6,912 nucleotides of DNA from an uncultured Actinomyces sp. (lineage in GTDB: Bacteria > Actinomycetota > Actinomycetes > Actinomycetales > Actinomycetaceae): the NCBI GenBank assembly GCA_938030835.1, contig CALHID010000016.1, positions 1 through 6,912 on the forward strand. Direction: 5' to 3'. Positions 5,942 through 6,912 of this stretch are shown in pieces (positions within the stretch are counted from its first letter, which is position 1; each line of letters starts with the position of its first letter). The notes under the pieces were generated by a model, which was not told where the DNA came from, did no database searches, and saw only the letters and a program-made list of their open reading frames with translations. A program made the position numbers and the translations under genes.

Positions 5942-5956
5942 GAGCATCCTGTGCTC
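5942..5956 (-). terminator. Weak hairpin after the MerR-family gene
   Basis: GAGCA and TGCTC pair around a five-base loop 22 bases past the regulator's stop. There is no T-run on the - strand, so termination here is doubtful. It lies just upstream of the tRNA promoter. Confidence 0.2.
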
Positions 5957-5977
5957 ATGGCCTGCCTCACATACCAA

Positions 5978-6772
5978 TTACACCCATTCGGGATTGTCGG
6001 TATCCACACCGCTATCACGAGCAGCACACTCGATTGCAGACGCGAGCCATTGTGCAAAACCGTCAAGCTGTGAGTCGTAGTGCGAGCGGAAACGCTCATC
6101 GTGAATGTAGGAACGAGAAATCACATAATGCTTCGCAGGAGTCACCGGGAAAAACTCACTGAGCAATTCCCGATGCAAGACAACAAGAGCTGCCGCCTCA
6201 TCACTATCGGGGGCAACACCGTGGCGGATGGCAGCGATCATTTCCTTCTCAACCTGCTGAAAACGGTCAGCATTCCCCTGCCAATCCTTCGCACTCCACG
6301 ACGCAGTGCGACGCTGAGATTCCTGCCAATCGTCACTGTCACCGTAGAGTTGTTCAGCTTCCTCCTGATGCGCGGCAAAGTCAGCATCCCCAAGGATTGC
6401 TCCAACTTCTTCCACGCTGAGCGCATTGTCCTTCATTGCGTCCTCCAATAACGTATCGATTGCTGCGATCATCTTGTCCGTCTGGTGGCGATGGGCAATA
6501 AGGCTCTCACGCTGACGTTTGAGGTGCACAATCGCAGAGTCATCGGAATCAAGGAGTGCCTTGATGTCCCCCAGCTTCATCCCCGTCGCTCGATAGATGA
6601 TGATCCTTTGGACCCGAGCACAGTCCTCGACCGAGTAGAGCCGGTAGTTTGACCAGCTCCGTTCGGCGGGAGCGAGGAGCCCCTGTGCCTCCCAGTGGTG
6701 AAGCGTTCGCACAGTCACCGAAAAGCGCTCAGCGACCTCACCAACGGTGTAGAGATTGTTGTCATCGCTCAT
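5978..6772 (-). CDS. MerR-family transcriptional regulator with TipAS ligand-binding domain
   Basis: This 264-residue cytoplasmic regulator has a MerR winged helix at the N-terminus (about 7-75: LYTVGEVAERFSVTVRTLHHW, then NYRLY). A long dimerisation helix follows (about 78-113). A C-terminal TipAS-like domain (about 132-255) has family hallmarks: YGDSDDWQES, RRTASWSAKDW, HRELLSEFF and YIHDERFRSHYD. TipAL proteins bind thiopeptide antibiotics or related ligands and twist promoters with long spacers to switch genes on. The usual Tyr-Asp after VRTLHH is Trp-Glu here. I chose the ATG at 6772. The in-frame ATG at 6781, which would add three residues, lies inside the likely -10 box CACAAT. The gene stands alone, so autoregulation is the only target visible; the ligand is unknown. 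Confidence 0.88.
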   Translation of the reverse strand: MSDDNNLYTVGEVAERFSVTVRTLHHWEAQGLLAPAERSWSNYRLYSVEDCARVQRIIIYRATGMKLGDIKALLDSDDSAIVHLKRQRESLIAHRHQTDKMIAAIDTLLEDAMKDNALSVEEVGAILGDADFAAHQEEAEQLYGDSDDWQESQRRTASWSAKDWQGNADRFQQVEKEMIAAIRHGVAPDSDEAAALVVLHRELLSEFFPVTPAKHYVISRSYIHDERFRSHYDSQLDGFAQWLASAIECAARDSGVDTDNPEWV

Positions 6773-6779
6773 GGCAATC

Positions 6780-6810
6780 ATTGTGAAGTCTCACGTCGCG
6801 TCATGGTCAA
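6780..6810 (-). promoter_or_regulatory. MerR-type promoter with 19-bp spacer for the TipA-like gene
   Basis: On the - strand TTGACC (6810-6805), a 19-base spacer and CACAAT (6785-6780). A 19-bp spacer is the hallmark of promoters that MerR proteins activate by DNA distortion. The spacer holds an imperfect dyad (T-ACG-N3-CGT-A at about 6791-6803). The start site, seven or eight bases beyond the -10, would fall on or next to the ATG at 6772, giving a leaderless or nearly leaderless mRNA. This suggests autoregulation. Confidence 0.6.
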
Positions 6811-6912
6811 GTCGAGTGCGCAGCAGGGTGCGACGGCAGGGCCTGGCCGGGCTTCGAGCCGACGCGCCGAGCGATAGCTCGCGGCGCGGAAGGTGAGCGG
6901 GCGGGCCGTCGC
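6811..6912. other. GC-rich, palindrome-bearing end of window; no gene supported
   Basis: These ~100 bases are richer in GC than the rest. A small GGCT/AGCC hairpin lies at 6850-6860. A larger one at 6863-6888 pairs CGCGCCG with CGGCGCG and AGC with GCT, with a GATA loop and a two-base bulge. Two - strand frames are open from the window end to stops near the promoter, so the tail of another gene cannot be excluded, but nothing in either is recognisable. Confidence 0.4.

Noticed and set aside
5749..6099. 116-residue - strand open frame running across the tRNA-Asn gene
   Set aside because: It spans a complete tRNA with its own promoter and overlaps the MerR-family gene in another frame, so it is not a real coding region.
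1..6912. CRISPR array, insertion sequence or toxin-antitoxin pair
   Set aside because: I saw no regularly spaced repeats, transposase motifs with terminal repeats, or small overlapping gene pair in the window.

Overview
The window comes from a Gram-positive, fairly GC-rich bacterium of the phylum Actinomycetota. The support is an actinobacterial-type GroEL with CIRCE operators and no adjacent groES, a single WXG100 protein, a TipA-like MerR regulator, and an OmpR-type response regulator and kinase of the mycobacterial TrcR/TrcS kind. The moderate GC content and the Ala/Pro/Ser/Glu-rich tail of one protein would fit the Actinomycetaceae (Actinomyces/Schaalia relatives), but that placement is inferred from general look and not from a search.

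Left part, + strand (1-1890): the 3' end of an OmpR/PhoB-type response regulator, then three bases later a complete two-TM sensor histidine kinase. Together they form one two-component operon. A 233-base gap with little clear structure follows. Next (2124-3446) is a 440-residue protein whose first half looks like a COG4339-type HD-domain phosphohydrolase in which the HD dyad reads Gln-Gly. Its second half is a long acidic, Pro/Ser/Ala-rich tail that is probably disordered.

Middle: a 139-base gap holds a probable terminator, a perfect 10-bp palindrome, and a long dyad that covers both a -10-like hexamer and the Shine-Dalgarno sequence of a lone WXG100 gene (3586-3876). That gene converges on groEL (3987-5612, - strand), and a very strong 15-bp hairpin lies between them.

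Right part, - strand: groEL is preceded by two tandem CIRCE elements, which points to HrcA-controlled heat-shock expression. Upstream of these are a tRNA-Asn(GTT) gene with its own promoter and intrinsic terminator, and then a MerR/TipA-family regulator. The regulator's promoter has the 19-bp spacer typical of MerR-controlled promoters and lies so close to the start that the mRNA may be leaderless. The last ~100 bases are GC-rich and palindromic, with no gene I can support.

The genes look like separate transcription units (signal transduction, pseudo-HD protein, WXG100, chaperonin, tRNA, MerR regulator). I see no clear multi-gene novel system. The best candidates for new biology are the HD-less HD protein with its tail, and the dyad controlling the WXG100 gene.
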